From the NCBI RefSeq assembly GCF_019049255.1, contig NZ_JAGMUJ010000023.1, positions 1 through 64,000 on the forward strand: DNA of 64,000 nucleotides, in the 5' to 3' direction. This stretch comes from Streptomyces sp. AC558_RSS880. Its GTDB lineage: Bacteria > Actinomycetota > Actinomycetes > Streptomycetales > Streptomycetaceae. The position numbers and the translations under genes were made by a program. Below are positions 18,012-26,899 of the stretch, one piece after another. Positions within the stretch are counted from its first letter, which is position 1; the number at the start of each line of letters is the position of its first letter. A model generated the notes under the pieces. That model saw only the letters and a program-made list of their open reading frames with translations. It was not told where the DNA came from and ran no database searches.

Positions 18012-19004
18012 GTGACTGTGATCGCGACCGAAAGCCTGAGCAAGCGGTTCCCCCGGGTGACCGCTCTTGACCGGCTCTCCGTGGACGTCGGGCCCGGTGT
18101 GACCGGACTCGTCGGAGCCAATGGAGCCGGCAAGTCCACACTGATCAAGATCCTGCTGGGTCTGTCCCCCGCCACCGAGGGCCGCGCCGAAGTGCTCGGA
18201 CTCGATGTCGCCACCGAGGGCGCCGCCATCCGCGAACGGGTCGGCTACATGCCGGAGCACGACTGCCTGCCGCCGGACGTCTCGGCCACCGAGTTCGTCG
18301 TCCACATGGCGCGCATGTCCGGCCTGCCGCCCGCCGCCGCGCGGGAGCGCACCGCCGACACCCTGCGCCACGTCGGCCTGTACGAGGAGCGCTACCGTCC
18401 CATCGGCGGCTACTCCACCGGTATGAAGCAGCGGGTGAAGCTCGCGCAGGCCCTCGTGCACGACCCCCAGCTGGTCTTCCTGGACGAGCCCACCAACGGC
18501 CTCGACCCGGTCGGCCGCGACGAGATGCTCGGCCTGATCCGCCGCATCCACACCGACTTCGGCATCTCGGTCCTGGTCACCTCCCACCTGCTGGGCGAAC
18601 TGGAACGCACCTGCGACCACGTCGTCGTCGTCGACGGCGGCAAGCTGCTGCGTTCCAGCTCCACCACGGACTTCACCCAGACCACCACGACCCTCGCGAT
18701 CGAGGTCACCGACACCGACGAGCACCCGGACGGCACCCGCGCGGTGCGCGACGCGCTCCACGCGCGCGGGGTGACCGTCGAGGACGGCAGCGGACTGCCG
18801 GGCGCCGGACACATCCTGCTCCTCACCGCTCAGGGCGAGGACACCTACGACCTGGTCCGGGACGTCATCGCCGACCTCGGCCTCGGCCTGGTGCGCATGG
18901 AACAGCGCCGGCACCACATCTCCGAGGTCTTCACGAACAGCGACGAGAACAGTGACGGCAACAACGACGAGCAGCGGAAGGAGGCGGTCGGCCATGGCAG
19001 CTGA
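18012..19004 (+). CDS. ABC transporter ATPase (first of operon)
   Basis: A 330-residue ABC-2-type ATPase. Walker A is GANGAGKST, the signature is YSTGMKQR (variant of LSGGQ), and Walker B is LVFLDEPTNGLDP followed by the switch His in LVTSHLLGEL. The C-terminal ~100 residues after the ATPase fold are acidic. GTG 18012 is chosen because the ATPase fold starts immediately after it; a TACCGT -10-like hexamer at 17999-18004 would give a leaderless or nearly leaderless transcript. Its stop overlaps the following permease start by 11 bp. Substrate unknown. Confidence 0.9.
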   Translation: MTVIATESLSKRFPRVTALDRLSVDVGPGVTGLVGANGAGKSTLIKILLGLSPATEGRAEVLGLDVATEGAAIRERVGYMPEHDCLPPDVSATEFVVHMARMSGLPPAAARERTADTLRHVGLYEERYRPIGGYSTGMKQRVKLAQALVHDPQLVFLDEPTNGLDPVGRDEMLGLIRRIHTDFGISVLVTSHLLGELERTCDHVVVVDGGKLLRSSSTTDFTQTTTTLAIEVTDTDEHPDGTRAVRDALHARGVTVEDGSGLPGAGHILLLTAQGEDTYDLVRDVIADLGLGLVRMEQRRHHISEVFTNSDENSDGNNDEQRKEAVGHGS

Positions 19005-19908
19005 GCAGTCCATGCAGGCACCAGCCACTGCATCGGGTGACACCCGTATCCACAACATCGGCTACCGCTCCTACGACGGCCCCCGCCTCGGCCGCTCCTA
19101 CGCCAGGTTCTCGCTGTACTCGCAGTCCCTGCGCGGCTCCTACGGCCTCGGCCGCTCGGTGAAGTCCAAGGTGCTGCCGATGCTGCTGTTCGTGGTGATG
19201 TGCGTGCCCGCCGCCATCATGGTGGCCGTCGCCGTCGCCACCAAGGCCAACGACCTGCCCGTCGACTACACCCGCTACGCGATCGTCATGCAGGCCGTCA
19301 TCAGCCTGTACGTCGCCTCGCAGGCACCCCAGTCCGTCTCCCGCGACCTGCGCTTCAAGACCGTACCGCTGTACTTCTCGCGGCCCATCGAGACCGCCGA
19401 CTACGTGCGCGCCAAGTTCGCCGCACTCGCCTCGGCGCTGTTCATCCTCACCGCCGCCCCCCTGCTGGTGCTGTACATCGGCGCGCTGCTGGCCAAGCTC
19501 GACTTCACCGACCAGACCAAGGGATTCGCACAGGGACTCGTCTCCGTGGCACTGCTCTCGCTGCTCTTCGCCGGCATCGGCCTGGTCATCGCCTCGGTCA
19601 CCCCGCGCCGCGGCTTCGGCATCGCGGCCGTCATCGCCGTACTGACCATCACCTACGGCGCGGTCTCCACCCTCCAGGCGATCGCCGACGTCCAGAGCAG
19701 CGGCGACGCCATCGCCTGGATCGGCCTGTTCTCACCGATCACCCTCATCGACGGCGTGCAGTCCGCCTTCCTGGGCGCGACCTCCGCCTTCCCGGGCGGG
19801 GTGGGCCCGAGCAACGCCGAGGGCGTCGTCTACGTCCTCTTCACCCTCGGCCTGATCGCCGCCAGCTACGGCCTCCTGATGCGCCGCTACAAGAAGGTGG
19901 GCCTGTGA
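18994..19908 (+). CDS. ABC-2 type permease
   Basis: A 304-residue membrane protein with about six hydrophobic segments (for example KVLPMLLFVVMCVPAAIMVAV, LFILTAAPLLVLYIGALL, GIAAVIAVLTITYGAV). The N-terminal ~50 residues are cytoplasmic. ATG 18994 has GGAAGGAGG upstream and overlaps the preceding ATPase by 11 bp, so translation is coupled. Its stop overlaps the next GTG by four bases (GTGA). It probably partners one or both neighbouring ATPases as an exporter. Confidence 0.87.
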   Translation: MAAEQSMQAPATASGDTRIHNIGYRSYDGPRLGRSYARFSLYSQSLRGSYGLGRSVKSKVLPMLLFVVMCVPAAIMVAVAVATKANDLPVDYTRYAIVMQAVISLYVASQAPQSVSRDLRFKTVPLYFSRPIETADYVRAKFAALASALFILTAAPLLVLYIGALLAKLDFTDQTKGFAQGLVSVALLSLLFAGIGLVIASVTPRRGFGIAAVIAVLTITYGAVSTLQAIADVQSSGDAIAWIGLFSPITLIDGVQSAFLGATSAFPGGVGPSNAEGVVYVLFTLGLIAASYGLLMRRYKKVGL

Positions 19909-20816
19909 CCACGCTCTCCATCGACCACGTCTCCCGCTGGTTCGGCAACGTGGTCGCCGTCAACGACATCACCATGACCATCGGCCCCGGAGTCACCGGG
20001 CTCCTCGGCCCCAACGGCGCCGGAAAGTCCACCCTCATCAACATGATGGGCGGCTTCCTCGCCCCCTCCACCGGCACCGTCACCCTCGACGGACAGCAGG
20101 TGTGGCGCAACGAGGCCATCTACCAGCACATCGGCATCGTCCCCGAACGCGAGGCGATGTACGACTTCCTCACCGGCCGCGAATTCGTCCTCGCCAACGC
20201 CGAACTCCACGGCTTGGGCGCCAAGGCCGCCCAGCGGGCGCTGGCCACGGTCGAGATGGAGTACGCGCAGGACCGCAAGATCGCCACGTACTCCAAGGGC
20301 ATGCGCCAGCGCGTGAAGATGGCGTCCGCGCTGGTCCACCAGCCGTCGCTGCTCCTCCTCGACGAGCCCTTCAACGGCATGGACCCGCGCCAGCGCATGC
20401 AGCTGATGGACCTGCTGCGGCGGATGGGCGACGAGGGCCGCACCGTGCTGTTCTCCTCCCACATCCTCGAAGAGGTCGAACAGCTCGCCTGGCACATCGA
20501 GGTCGTCGTCGCCGGCCGGCACGCGGCCAGCGGTGACTTCCGCAGGATCCGCCGCCTGATGACGGACCGCCCGCACCGCTACCTGGTGCGCTCCAGCGAC
20601 GACCGCGCCCTCGCGGCCGCGCTGATCGCCGACCCGTCGACGTCCGGCATCGAGGTCGACCACGCCGAGGGCGCGCTGCGCATCCAGGCCGTCGACTTCG
20701 GCCGCTTCACGGCCCTGTTGCCGAAGGTCGCGAAGGAGCACGGCATCCGGCTGCTCACGGTCTCGCCGTCCGACGAGTCCCTCGAGTCCGTCTTCTCGTA
20801 TCTCGTCGCGGCGTAG
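19905..20816 (+). CDS. ABC transporter ATPase (second of operon)
   Basis: A 303-residue ABC ATPase with Walker A GPNGAGKST, signature YSKGMRQR, Walker B LLLLDEPFNGMDP and switch His in SSHILEEVE. The GTG at 19905 overlaps the permease stop as GTGA. The canonical LSGGQ is altered in the same way as in the first ATPase, which is common in ABC-2 exporters of antibiotic or lantibiotic type. The permease following starts 10 bp downstream. Confidence 0.9.
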   Translation: MTTLSIDHVSRWFGNVVAVNDITMTIGPGVTGLLGPNGAGKSTLINMMGGFLAPSTGTVTLDGQQVWRNEAIYQHIGIVPEREAMYDFLTGREFVLANAELHGLGAKAAQRALATVEMEYAQDRKIATYSKGMRQRVKMASALVHQPSLLLLDEPFNGMDPRQRMQLMDLLRRMGDEGRTVLFSSHILEEVEQLAWHIEVVVAGRHAASGDFRRIRRLMTDRPHRYLVRSSDDRALAAALIADPSTSGIEVDHAEGALRIQAVDFGRFTALLPKVAKEHGIRLLTVSPSDESLESVFSYLVAA

Positions 20817-20826
20817 GAGGCCGAAG

Positions 20827-21546
20827 ATGTACGACCCCACAGTCGCCCGGCTCACCTACCGGGCCCTGCTCGGCCGACGCCGGGCCCTCATCCTGGGCGC
20901 CCTGCCCCTGCTGCTGATCGCGATCTCCCTGGCGGTGCGCGCCCTCAGCGGCGCGGACGACCAGACCGCGGCCGACGTCCTCGGCGGGTTCGCGCTCGCC
21001 ACCATGGTGCCGATCATCGGTGTCATCGCCGGAACCGGAGCCATCGGCCCCGAGATCGACGACGGCTCCGTGGTGTACCTGCTGTCCAAGCCGATCAAGC
21101 GGCCCACGATCATCTACACCAAGCTGATCGTCGCCGTCGCCGTCACCATGGTGTTCTCGGCGGTGCCGACCCTGATCGCGGGCTTCGTCCTCAACGGCAA
21201 CGGCCAGCAGGTCGCCGTCGCCTACACCGTGGCCGCGCTGGTCGCCTCCATCGCGTACGCGGCGCTCTTCCTGCTGCTCGGCACGGTCTCGCGGCACGCG
21301 GTGGTCTTCGGACTGGTCTACGCGCTGGTCTGGGAGGCGTTGTTCGGCTCCCTGGTGCCCGGCGCGCGCACGCTGAGCGTCCAGCAGTGGTCGCTGGCGG
21401 TGGCGCAGAAGGTCTCCGGCGGTGACCTGGTCACCTCGGACGTGAGTCTGACGACCGCGACGGTCCTGCTGGCCGCGGTCACCGTGCTGGCCACCTGGTA
21501 CGCCGGGCAGAAGCTGCGCTCGCTGACGCTCGCCGGCGAGGAGTGA
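20827..21546 (+). CDS. ABC-2 type permease (short)
   Basis: A 239-residue integral membrane protein with about six hydrophobic helices, shorter than the other permease. It begins MYDPTVARLTYRALLGRRRALILGALPLLLIAI and carries the cytoplasmic loop DDGSVVYLLSKPIKRPTIIYTK, a pattern seen in ABC-2 permeases before the third helix. GGAGG 8 bases upstream supports ATG 20827. It closes a four-gene operon in which ATPase and permease alternate, suggesting two half-systems or one heteromeric exporter. Confidence 0.87.
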   Translation: MYDPTVARLTYRALLGRRRALILGALPLLLIAISLAVRALSGADDQTAADVLGGFALATMVPIIGVIAGTGAIGPEIDDGSVVYLLSKPIKRPTIIYTKLIVAVAVTMVFSAVPTLIAGFVLNGNGQQVAVAYTVAALVASIAYAALFLLLGTVSRHAVVFGLVYALVWEALFGSLVPGARTLSVQQWSLAVAQKVSGGDLVTSDVSLTTATVLLAAVTVLATWYAGQKLRSLTLAGEE

Positions 21547-21816
21547 GACGTTCGCCCGCCGGTTTATTCGGTGGCGTCCGACTTGCCCGGCGGGCAGAGT
21601 GGTTGTGTCCGCATCGCCGGGAAAGTCCGGCGTCACCTGCTGGGAGAGGAGTGGGACGGTGTCCGTGCACGGCACGTCCCCCTTCTGTCAGGGCAGCCCG
21701 CGGCGGACTCCGGAGTCATCCCTACTGCTCCGTTGAGTCCGCCCGTACGGGGAGCTGCCCGGGGCGGCCGCTTCGAGCACGCGCATCTTTGTCGCGTGGG
21801 CCGCCCTTCCCTGCTT

Positions 21817-21834
21817 CCGCCTCTTCGGAGGCGG
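21817..21834. terminator. UUCG-tetraloop hairpin after ABC operon
   Basis: CCGCCTC-TTCG-GAGGCGG is a perfect 7-bp stem with a stable TTCG loop, within the 425 bp gap (21547-21970) between convergent genes. I see no gene in that gap. It probably terminates transcription of the ABC operon. Confidence 0.6.
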
Positions 21835-21889
21835 TGCTCCGAGTTGGGGCTGGGCGGGGTGGGTCGCGCAGCCCGGCGCTCACAGGGTG

Positions 21890-21923
21890 CCTCCCCCACT
21901 CTCGGCTTCGCTCGAGCGGGAGG
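21890..21923. repeat. Imperfect hairpin with GC-rich flanking arms
   Basis: CCTCCC at 21890-21895 pairs with GGGAGG at 21918-21923, with an inner CTCG/CGAG stem. GGGCGGGGTGGG at 21852-21863 can pair with CCCACCGCCCACC downstream, making a larger stem. Similar CTCGGCTTCGCTCGAGCGGGAGG-type stretches recur between genes in Streptomyces chromosomes. It could act as a terminator for the HAD gene on the minus strand. Confidence 0.5.
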
Positions 21924-21970
21924 TACCCCCACCGCCCACCCGTGCCGCCCTGCGGCACGACTGCCCGCAG

Positions 21971-22783
21971 TCAGGGCAAGAGGCGTTCCAGGACCGCCGC
22001 GATGCCGTCCTCCTCGTTCGAGGCCGTCACCTCGTCGGCCACCGCCCGCAGTTCCTCGTGGGCGTTGGCCATGGCCACCCCGTGGGCGGACCAGGCGAAC
22101 ATCGGGATGTCGTTGGGCATGTCGCCGAAGGCGATCGTCTCCGCGGCCTTCACACCCAGCCGGCGCGCCGCCAGGGACAGCCCCGTGGCCTTCGACAGGC
22201 CGAGCGGGAGCAGTTCGACGATGCCCTCACCCGCCATGGTGACGGTGACGAACCCGCCCGCCGCGCGGGTGGCCGCGTCGGCGAGCTCGTCCGAGGTCAG
22301 GTCCGGGTGCTGGATGTACAGCTTGTTCAGCGGTGCCGTCCACAGGTCCGACGCGTCCGTGAACGGCGTCGCGGGCAGCCCGCCCACGACCTCGTAACCG
22401 GGACCGACCAGCACCTCGCCGTCCAGACCGTCGCGGCTCGCCGCCAGGTGCAGCGGGCCGACCTCCGTCTCGATCTTCGCCAGCGCCACCCCGGCCAGCT
22501 GCCGGTCCAGCGTCACCGACGTCAGCAGGCGGTGCGCCCCGGCGTCGTACACCTGGGCGCCCTGACCGCAGACGGCGAGCCCCTCGTAGCCGAGGTCGTC
22601 GAGTATCGGGCGGGTCCACGGCACCGCGCGGCCGGTGACGACGATGTGCGCGGCGCCCGCCGCGGTGGCCGCGGCGAGCGCGTCACGGGTGCGGCGGGAG
22701 ACCGAGTGGTCGTCCCGCAGCAGCGTGCCGTCGAGGTCGGTGGCGATGAGCCGGTACGGGAAGGTCGCGGGGGCGGTGCTCAC
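21971..22783 (-). CDS. HAD superfamily hydrolase, Cof type (serS-linked)
   Basis: A 270-residue Cof-type phosphatase: [10 protein letters not shown] (motif I), VVTGRAVPW (motif II), SKATGL with the conserved Lys, and [11 protein letters not shown] (motif IV). The cap domain lies between motifs II and III. GTG 22783 overlaps the serS stop as GTGA, so its translation depends on serS. Linkage to serS is conserved in Streptomyces as far as I recall. A longer frame that reaches 22909 would overlap serS by 126 bases. It is a paralogue of 12940-13827; the substrate is unknown. Confidence 0.88.
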   Translation of the reverse strand: MSTAPATFPYRLIATDLDGTLLRDDHSVSRRTRDALAAATAAGAAHIVVTGRAVPWTRPILDDLGYEGLAVCGQGAQVYDAGAHRLLTSVTLDRQLAGVALAKIETEVGPLHLAASRDGLDGEVLVGPGYEVVGGLPATPFTDASDLWTAPLNKLYIQHPDLTSDELADAATRAAGGFVTVTMAGEGIVELLPLGLSKATGLSLAARRLGVKAAETIAFGDMPNDIPMFAWSAHGVAMANAHEELRAVADEVTASNEEDGIAAVLERLLP

Positions 22784-24057
22784 TTGGTGACCGGCTCCAG
22801 GATCTCCCGGCCGCCCAGGTACGGACGCAGGACCTCCGGCACGCGCACGGAACCGTCGGCCTGCTGGTGGTTCTCCAGGATCGCCACGATCGTGCGCGGT
22901 ACGGCGCACAGCGTGCCGTTGAGCGTGGCCAGCGGGCGCACCTTCTTGTCCTCACGGACGCGGATCGACAGCCGGCGCGACTGGAACTCGGTGCAGTCCG
23001 AGGTCGAGGTCAGCTCGCGGTACTTGCCCTGGGTCGGGATCCACGCCTCACAGTCGTACTTGCGCGCGGCCGAGGAACCCAGGTCGCCCGAGGCGACGTC
23101 GATCACGCGGAACGGCAGCTCCAGCGAGGTCAGCCACTGCTTCTCCCACTCCAGCAGCCGCTGGTGCTCGGCCTGCGAGTCCTCCGGGGCGACGTACGAG
23201 AACATCTCGACCTTGTCGAACTGGTGCACGCGGAAGATGCCCCGGGTGTCCTTGCCGTGCGAGCCGGCCTCGCGGCGGAAGCAGGGCGAGAAGCCCGCGT
23301 ACCGCAGCGGCAGCCGGTCGGCTTCGATGATCTCGTCCATGTGGTACGCGGCCAGCGCCACCTCGGACGTGCCGACCAGGTAGAGGTCGTCCCTGTCCAG
23401 GTGGTAGACGTCCTGGGCCGCCTGGCCGAGGAAGCCGGTGCCCGCCATCGACTGGGGGCGCACCAGCGCGGGGGTCAGCATCGGCGTGAAGCCGGCGGCC
23501 GTGGCCTGGGCCATCGCGGCGTTCACCAGGGCGAGCTCGAGCAGCGCGCCGACGCCGGTCAGGAAGTAGAAGCGGGAGCCCGAGACCTTGGCGCCGCGCT
23601 CGACGTCGATGGCGCCGAGGAGCTGGCCGAGCTCCAGGTGGTCCTTGGGCGCGAAGCCCTCGGCGTCGAAGTCACGGATGCCGCCGTGCGTCTCCAGCGT
23701 GACGAAGTCCTCCTCGCCGCCGACGGGCACGTCGGGGTGGACGAGGTTGCTCAGCCTGAGCAGGAGCTCCTGGGTCTCGGTGTCGGCGGCGTCCCGTTCG
23801 GTGTCGGCGGCCTTCACGTCGGCCTTGAGCTGCTCCGCCCTCTTCAGCAGTTCGGCCTTCTCGTCGCCGGCCGCCTTGGGGATGAGCTTGCCGAGCGACT
23901 TCTGCTCGGCGCGCAGTTCGTCGAAGCGGACGCCGGACGACCTGCGTCGCTCGTCGGCAGACAGGAGGGCGTCGACGAGCGCGACGTCCTCTCCACGGGC
24001 GCGCTGCGAAGCACGCACACGGTCGGGGTCCTCACGAAGCAGGCGAAGGTCAATCAC
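22780..24057 (-). CDS. serS: Seryl-tRNA synthetase
   Basis: A 425-residue class II aminoacyl-tRNA synthetase that charges tRNA-Ser. The N-terminal [16 protein letters not shown] plus a long charged coiled coil (~30-105) is the tRNA-binding arm. Class II motif 2 is visible around [27 protein letters not shown], and motif 3 in [21 protein letters not shown]. The GTG at 24057 gives the normal family length and start (IDLRLLRE). The HAD gene is coupled at the 3' end. The 547 bp upstream region holds a DnaA-box cluster. Two serine tRNAs are encoded elsewhere in the window. Confidence 0.97.
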   Translation of the reverse strand: MIDLRLLREDPDRVRASQRARGEDVALVDALLSADERRRSSGVRFDELRAEQKSLGKLIPKAAGDEKAELLKRAEQLKADVKAADTERDAADTETQELLLRLSNLVHPDVPVGGEEDFVTLETHGGIRDFDAEGFAPKDHLELGQLLGAIDVERGAKVSGSRFYFLTGVGALLELALVNAAMAQATAAGFTPMLTPALVRPQSMAGTGFLGQAAQDVYHLDRDDLYLVGTSEVALAAYHMDEIIEADRLPLRYAGFSPCFRREAGSHGKDTRGIFRVHQFDKVEMFSYVAPEDSQAEHQRLLEWEKQWLTSLELPFRVIDVASGDLGSSAARKYDCEAWIPTQGKYRELTSTSDCTEFQSRRLSIRVREDKKVRPLATLNGTLCAVPRTIVAILENHQQADGSVRVPEVLRPYLGGREILEPVTK

Positions 24058-24250
24058 GCGGTCAAGGCTACCGGTGCGGTGTGACGCCTCACGACCCACT
24101 ATTGCGGTGCGGCGGCGCACATTCCGTTATAGGTGGATTGCGCACAGTGTTCCGCAAGGTCAATGAATGGGGCGCTCCCCCCGGAACGGGTCAGTTCGCG
24201 GGCTGCCGGTTGACCGGAACGCCTTGCGCGGTACGGAACTTGGGCTTCGG

Positions 24251-24562
24251 TTGTCCACAGGCGTCCCCACCCTCGGGAAGTTATCCACAGGTTGTGGGGA
24301 AGATCTGTGGACTTCGGAATCGACCGCTCCGAAACGCCTGATCAAAGCCGAGGATTCCCAGGACAAACCCCCTTCCTCCCCACTTTTGAGTGGAAAGTGA
24401 TCACTCCAAAGGGTTGACCAAAGGAAAAGGGTGGACGAAGCATGATGTGCGGGACGATGAACGAGGTCATCCCCTGTGGAGCGATTTGTTGACTGGATGC
24501 CGCTTCGGTGTCGACTTGTCCCCAGGTGGAGAAGCGGACCTGTGGATAACTCCTGTGGACAA
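24251..24562. promoter_or_regulatory. DnaA-box cluster between serS and pheA
   Basis: The gap 24058-24604 has four perfect DnaA boxes: TTGTCCACA at 24251-24259, TTATCCACA at 24281-24289, and the reverse-strand copies TGTGGATAA at 24541-24549 and TGTGGACAA at 24554-24562. Near matches are TGTGGACTT (24306-24314) and TTGTCCCCA (24516-24524). Boxes occur as two inward-facing groups about 230 bp apart. S. coelicolor is known to have high-affinity DnaA-box clusters flanking oriC that limit initiation; whether this is one of them I cannot tell. No gene is visible in the gap. Confidence 0.85.
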
Positions 24563-24604
24563 CGAAAATCAGCAGTTAGGACCGGTCCCGTCCTCCCGGC
24601 CTCG

Positions 24605-25537
24605 TCAGAACCGCCCGTCCTGGCACCGCGCGACCCAGTCCGCCGCCCCCATGAACTCCTCGTCCGACGTCCCGGGAAGCAGGGGACGCACCTCCCCGGG
24701 CCGTACATCCGCACGCGGGTACGAGCCGAGGAAACGCACCTGCAGACAGATCCGCTTGAGCCCCATCAGCGCCTCGGCCATCCGGCGGTCCGAGATGTGC
24801 CCCTCGGCGTCGATGCAGAAGCAGTAGTTGCCGATACCGGCACCGGTCGGCCGGGACTGGAGCAGCATCAGGTTGATGCCGCGGGTGGCGAACTCACCCA
24901 GCAGGTCGCGCAGTGCGCCGGGGTGGTCGTCACGCTGCCACAGCACGACGGAGGTCTTGTCGGCGCCCGTGGGCGCGGCGGGCCGGGCGGGGCGGCCCAC
25001 CAGCACGAACCGGGTCTGGGCGTTCTCCGCGTCGTGGATCTCCGTCTCCAGGGCCTCCAGGCCGTACCGGGCGGCGGCGAACTCACCGGCGAAGGCGGCG
25101 TCGTACCGGCCCTCCTGGACCAGTCGCGCACCGTCCGCGTTGGAGGCGGCCGATTCCCAGACGGCGTCCGGGAGGTGGGTCTTGAGCCAGTTGCGGACCT
25201 GCGGCTGGGCGGCCGGGTGGGCGGTGACCGTCTTGATGTCCGACAGCTTGGTGCCCGGACGGACGAGCAGCGCGAAGGTGATCGACAGCAGCACCTCGCG
25301 GTAGATCATCAGGGGGGTGCCCGCGACCAGTTCGTCGAGGGTGGTGGTGATGCCGCCCTCGACGGAGTTCTCGATGGGGACGAACGCGGCCTCGGCCTCG
25401 CCGGTGCGCACCGCGTCGAGCGCGGACTGCACGGACACGTACGGGATCAGCTCGCGGGTGGCCGCCTCGGGAAGCGTGCGCAGGGCGACTTCGGTGAAGG
25501 TGCCCTCTGGGCCGAGATACGCATAGCTCGCTGGCAT
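24605..25537 (-). CDS. pheA: Prephenate dehydratase
   Basis: A 310-residue enzyme that converts prephenate to phenylpyruvate in phenylalanine synthesis. The catalytic PDT domain starts YAYLGPEGTFTEVA and includes VPIENSVEGGITTTLDEL and a late NAQTRFVLV. The C-terminal ACT domain has DHPGALRDLL and LQSRPTG, the phenylalanine-binding feedback site. It is a stand-alone dehydratase, without chorismate mutase. The gene starts at ATG 25537, is on the same strand as serS, and the ~550 bp gap between them holds the DnaA boxes. Confidence 0.96.
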   Translation of the reverse strand: MPASYAYLGPEGTFTEVALRTLPEAATRELIPYVSVQSALDAVRTGEAEAAFVPIENSVEGGITTTLDELVAGTPLMIYREVLLSITFALLVRPGTKLSDIKTVTAHPAAQPQVRNWLKTHLPDAVWESAASNADGARLVQEGRYDAAFAGEFAAARYGLEALETEIHDAENAQTRFVLVGRPARPAAPTGADKTSVVLWQRDDHPGALRDLLGEFATRGINLMLLQSRPTGAGIGNYCFCIDAEGHISDRRMAEALMGLKRICLQVRFLGSYPRADVRPGEVRPLLPGTSDEEFMGAADWVARCQDGRF

Positions 25538-25606
25538 GACCTCACCCTAATGGCCCCGGCCGACGGCAGTCCCGCAAAGCGCTCAGAGGGTGACACGGGA
25601 CGGCTC

Positions 25607-26893
25607 TCATCCCTCCAGCAGCCGCTGCCCCACGTACTCTCCCTCCGCCGCGCCGCCCGGCACCGCGAACAGCCCGCTCGCCTCGTGGCGGACGAACGGG
25701 GTCAGGGCGTCGCCCCGGTCGAGCTTGCGCTGCACCGGCACGAAGCCGCGCAGCGGATCGGCCTGCCAGCAGATGAACAGCAGCCCCGCGTCCGGCACCC
25801 CGTCCGTGTCGATGCCGTCGTGGTACGAGAACGGGCGGCGGAGCATGGCGGCGCCGCCGTTCTGGTCGGGCCGGGTGATCCTGGCGTGGGCGTTGATGGG
25901 GACGACCAGGTCGCCCCGGGAATCCGTCTTCTCCAGGTCCATCTCGGACGTCTCGGTGCCCCCGGACAGTGGCGCTCCGTCGGACTTGCGGCGCCCGATG
26001 ACGCTCTCCTGCTCCTTGACCGGCAGCTTCTCCCAGTCGTCCAGCAGCATGCGGATACGGCGTACGACGACGTAGGAGCCGTTCGCCATCCAGGTCGGCT
26101 CGCCCTTCTCGGGGACGAAGATCCGCTCGTCGAAGTCGGAGTCGGCGGGCTTGGGGTTGCGGGTGCCGTCGACCTGGCCCATCAGGTTGCGGGCGGTCAT
26201 GGGGTGGGCGGTGGCGCCGGGTGAGCGGTTGAAGCCGTTCATCTGCCAGCGCACCCTGGCGGCCGAGCCCGCGTCCTTCTGGACGGCGCGCAGGGCGTGG
26301 AAGGCCACGAGGGCGTCGTCGGCGCCGATCTGCACCCACAGGTCGCCGTTGCTGCGGGTCTTGTCGAGGCGGTCGGAGGAGAAGTCGGGCAGCGGGTCCA
26401 GGGCGGCCGGGCGCTGCTTCTCCAGGCCGGTGCGCCCGAAGAAGCTGTGGCCGAAGCCGAAGGTGAGGGTCAGTGAGGAGGGGCCGGCGTCGCGGGCCAC
26501 GCCGGTGTCGTCCTGCGCGCTGGGCTCGCCCGCCATCAGCCGGCGGGCGGTGTCCGACCAGCGGCGCAGCAGTGCGGCCGCCTCCTTGCGTCCGGCCCCG
26601 GGGGCGAGGTCGAAGGCGATGAGATGGCCGCGGGCCTGGAGCGGCTGGGTGATGCCGGGCTGATGTTTCACGTGAAACTCGACCCGGCTGTCGCCCACCG
26701 ACGTCAGCGGGGTGACTCCGGCGGGTGCCGACGCGTATCCCACGGCCCCGCCCGCCGCTCCCAGTGCGAGTCCGGTGGCACCGGCCGTGCCGAGCAGCCG
26801 ACGTCGGGAGAGGCCGTTCCCGGTGGTCCGGTCCCCGGGCTCCTCCTGGAGCGTCCTGGAGGTCCGGACCTGCGAAATGGACTGGTCAGCCAT
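25607..26893 (-). CDS. dtpA: Tat-exported DyP-type haem peroxidase
   Basis: A 428-residue dye-decolorising peroxidase. The N-terminus carries a twin-arginine signal (SRRRLLGTAGATG). The GxxDGTRN motif (GQVDGTRNP) and the proximal haem histidine region (INAHARIT) identify the family. In S. lividans the orthologous DtpA sits in the same copper operon and supports maturation of the copper oxidase GlxA, which gives the symbol. It ends the operon, starting 6 bp after the CopCD stop. A perfect parS lies inside the coding sequence (26665-26678), so FHVKH there is an incidental protein sequence. Confidence 0.93.
   Translation of the reverse strand: MADQSISQVRTSRTLQEEPGDRTTGNGLSRRRLLGTAGATGLALGAAGGAVGYASAPAGVTPLTSVGDSRVEFHVKHQPGITQPLQARGHLIAFDLAPGAGRKEAAALLRRWSDTARRLMAGEPSAQDDTGVARDAGPSSLTLTFGFGHSFFGRTGLEKQRPAALDPLPDFSSDRLDKTRSNGDLWVQIGADDALVAFHALRAVQKDAGSAARVRWQMNGFNRSPGATAHPMTARNLMGQVDGTRNPKPADSDFDERIFVPEKGEPTWMANGSYVVVRRIRMLLDDWEKLPVKEQESVIGRRKSDGAPLSGGTETSEMDLEKTDSRGDLVVPINAHARITRPDQNGGAAMLRRPFSYHDGIDTDGVPDAGLLFICWQADPLRGFVPVQRKLDRGDALTPFVRHEASGLFAVPGGAAEGEYVGQRLLEG
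26665..26678. promoter_or_regulatory. parS site (ParB binding), copy 3, within dtpA
   Basis: A perfect GTTTCACGTGAAAC inside the dtpA coding region, encoding FHVK just after the Tat signal region. Its position in a coding sequence shows the site is under separate selection. Confidence 0.93.
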
Positions 26894-26899
26894 GGTGGT

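Noticed and set aside
24058..24604. The serS-pheA gap as oriC
   Set aside because: It has only four perfect DnaA boxes, no AT-rich unwinding region, and is not flanked by dnaA or dnaN.
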